From the NCBI GenBank assembly GCA_049177155.1, contig CP185407.1, positions 62,001-126,000 of the forward strand: a stretch of DNA of 64,000 nt, written 5' to 3'. A program made the translations under genes and the position numbers. A model generated the notes under the pieces. It saw only the letters and a list, made by a program, of their open reading frames with translations. It was not told the origin of the DNA and did no database searches. This stretch comes from Hennigella sp049177155 (GTDB lineage Bacteria > Bacillota_I > Bacilli_A > Mycoplasmatales > Mycoplasmoidaceae). Positions 62,210 to 64,000 of this stretch are shown here, piece by piece; positions within the stretch are counted from its first letter, which is position 1; each line of letters begins with the position of its first letter.

Positions 62210-64000
62210 ATGGGATTAAAAATAGTAAATCAAACAAATGAGCAAGAATGTGGTGTATGTGCACTAACAGCATTACATAATTTTTATTATCGTGAACAAA
62301 TTGATAAAGAACAAGTTCTTGAACAAAGTCATATTTCACAAGAAGGTATGACAATCTTTGATTTTGAGCAACTTGGGAAGGAGCTAGGAATTGACTGTGA
62401 AAGTTATGAAGTTAAGTTCTCAGAATTTATTAATTTAAAGATAAATAGTTATTTTGTTTTGTTGGTGATGACACAAAATGGATCATCAAACCATTTTGTT
62501 GTAGCTAGAAAGAAAAACAACTATGTTGAAGTATATGATTCATGCTCAATGCAAATATTAAAACTTAGTTATGCTGAATTAGAAAAAGTCTATATGAATG
62601 TAGTGATTTTGGTAAATAAAAAACCAAACCAAACATTTGTTAAAGTCTTTGGATCAACCAAAACGCTTTTAATGTTTGATTTGAAGTTTGTATTACTAAA
62701 TTTAGGTTTATCTATTCTTATTCTTGCTTTATCAATGGGAACAGCTAGTTTTTTAAACTTTATTATTGATTTAGCGATTTCAAAAGGTTCAATTAATAAC
62801 TTAATCACGATTAGTTTTATTTTTGTTTTGATATATTTTGCTAATGATCTTTTATCATATGTATCAAATTTATATATGTCCAGACATATAAAAAATTATT
62901 TTCTTTTATTTACAGGAAAGATATTGTCTGGGTTAGAAACAAAGAAATTAGATTTTTTGCATAAAGTTGATAAGAATTGGGTGTTTAAAGTGGATGAGTG
63001 TGTTTATAACATCTCTAATTTCTGTGTGGTAGAAGTTAATAAGTTTATTACAAGCATTATCTTTTGTGTTGCTTGTATATGTGTTATTGGTTCGTTACAA
63101 TATTATTTACTAATATTTGTTATGCTTCATGCATTACTAGAACTTATTTTCTTTTTGTTCAGCTACAGAAAAAAGAAAGAAATTTTTCTGAATGTAGTTA
63201 GATCAGAAAACAATAATGCTCAATATTACAAGCATTTAATCGCTTCATTAGCAAATGAAGTGTGATTTACAAAAAGAAAAAACATCATTCAAAGAATAAA
63301 AGACAACTATAGCAACATATATAAAAACTATCATGATGTTGTCATTTTTAAAAGCAACACATCATTATTTAAATCATTACTAAAAAGCTTCTTTGAGATT
63401 TGTATCATTGCTTTAATGGCAGTGTTAATTATTAAGACAAACACAATGACAATTGGTAAACTAACATTTGTTGTCTCTGCTTTTGCTTTATATAGAAACG
63501 CAAGTAGCGACTTGTTTAACTATTTTCTATCTAAGATAGAGTTTGACGTTTATTGACAAGTGTATAAAGATTTAACAATAGTTGGAGGTGTTGTTGATTC
63601 AAAATCATTTTCTATTGATGAAAAGATAAATTCTATTAGTTTTATTAATGACAACATAAGTGTTGTTATTGGCAATAAACAGTCAAATCATATTTCAATT
63701 CCATTTATTGAATTAATCAAAGGAAGTAAGGAAATAAGGGTTAATGGTAAAAAGATTGATTGTAATAAAAGTTTTTGAAACTCTATTGTAGTTTTAGATC
63801 AACAAACAACTACAGATACTCAACTTTTGATAAAACAAATAGGAAACAACCCAATGTTATATTCACAATATGTTCAATATTTCAATTTGGATTTAAATAA
63901 AGAACAACAATCTTTTTATGATAGTTTAATTATTAATTTGTTAACTTTGTTAAATGAACAAAACAAAATCATTTTTATCGATGACATTTTTAGATACATT
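62210..64000 (+). CDS. C39-peptidase ABC transporter-like protein with degenerate ATPase, partial
   Basis: Open to the window end (597 residues seen). Residues 1-135 form a C39 peptidase: QTNEQECGVCALTAL (catalytic Cys with its Gln), SNHFVVARKK (His) and VYDSC (Asp). About six membrane helices follow (150-420), as in bacteriocin exporters. The region from about residue 465 should be the ATPase, but the Walker A position reads VVIGNKQSNHISIPF, with no GK(S/T); a Walker-B-like IIFIDDIF appears at the window end. So the peptidase seems active but ATP binding doubtful. ATG 62210 chosen over a GTG at 62195. Uses both TGG and TGA for Trp. Confidence 0.78.

Noticed and set aside
1..64000. CRISPR arrays, insertion sequences, prophage genes or rRNA
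   Set aside because: No regularly spaced direct repeats, transposase, integrase or rRNA-like stretch was seen on either strand.

Overview
The window is AT-rich and reads UGA as tryptophan: dnaN, secA, uvrB, gyrA, gyrB, infB, nusA and many other conserved genes only give full-length proteins when in-frame TGA is read through. Together with cytoplasmic-membrane lipoproteins, HPr kinase, CdaM-type diadenylate cyclase, a UvrB/DnaA/GyrAB housekeeping set and no sign of a cell wall, this points to a Mollicute (mycoplasma). The unusual mix of an arginine deiminase operon, nearly complete de novo pyrimidine operon, MEP isoprenoid genes (ispD, ispE) and an oxygen-sensitive class III ribonucleotide reductase suggests an anaerobic, probably gut- or host-associated relative of the Malacoplasma penetrans type of mycoplasma; that placement is inference from gene content only.

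Layout. 1-1.9 kb: a cut lipoprotein, a deoxynucleoside kinase and ispD on the minus strand. 2-6.5 kb (+): rplK-rplA, then pth-nrdD-nrdG and a detached glycyl-radical domain of NrdD. 6.5-15.6 kb (-): a membrane protein, tdk, ychF, fba, rpoE, gltX, ispE, rsmA, yidC, rnpA, rpmH. 15.7-18.3 kb: dnaA, a likely oriC with three DnaA-box-like 9-mers, dnaN; then a convergent sigma-like gene. 19-27.3 kb (+): secA, uvrB, arcABC. 27.3-30.4 kb (-): a CofE/FolC2-like ligase and a membrane glycosyltransferase. 30.5 kb (+): an IMPDH/GMP-reductase family enzyme. 31.6-38.2 kb (-): a leucine-rich-repeat lipoprotein and pyrC-K-D-F-E-B. 38.3-43.1 kb (-): gyrA, gyrB and an S4-domain gene. 43.3 kb: tmRNA. 44.3-48.5 kb (+): AbrB-like, DUF4177-like, nusA-ylxR-small membrane protein-infB. 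48.5-50.7 kb: small four-helix membrane proteins, rbfA. 50.8-54 kb (-): tRNA-Ser, c-di-AMP cyclase, a degenerate GGDEF-EAL membrane protein, nitroreductase. 54.1 kb (+): fhs. 55.7-61.7 kb (-): membrane protein, Sfp-type phosphopantetheinyl transferase, TSCPD protein, whiA, trxB, lgt, hprK, tilS. 61.8-64 kb (+): a coiled-coil protein and a C39-peptidase ABC transporter with a degenerate ATPase half, cut by the window end.

How it fits together. arcAB make carbamoyl phosphate from arginine and arcC makes ATP from it; pyrB needs carbamoyl phosphate and no carbamoyl phosphate synthetase is seen here, so the arginine pathway may feed UMP synthesis. The class III RNR and the PyrD1B-PyrK dihydroorotate dehydrogenase both suit life without oxygen. 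fhs and a COG1478-type ligase suggest an active folate one-carbon pool.

The most striking items are: (1) NrdD split so that its radical glycine and half of its zinc site are on a separate 62-residue protein behind nrdG; (2) PyrB fused to only the zinc domain of PyrI; (3) a catalytically dead GGDEF-EAL protein beside the c-di-AMP cyclase; (4) a C39 peptidase-transporter with no Walker A; (5) a repeated promoter design where the -10 box lies exactly 6 nt before the start codon, implying leaderless mRNAs.
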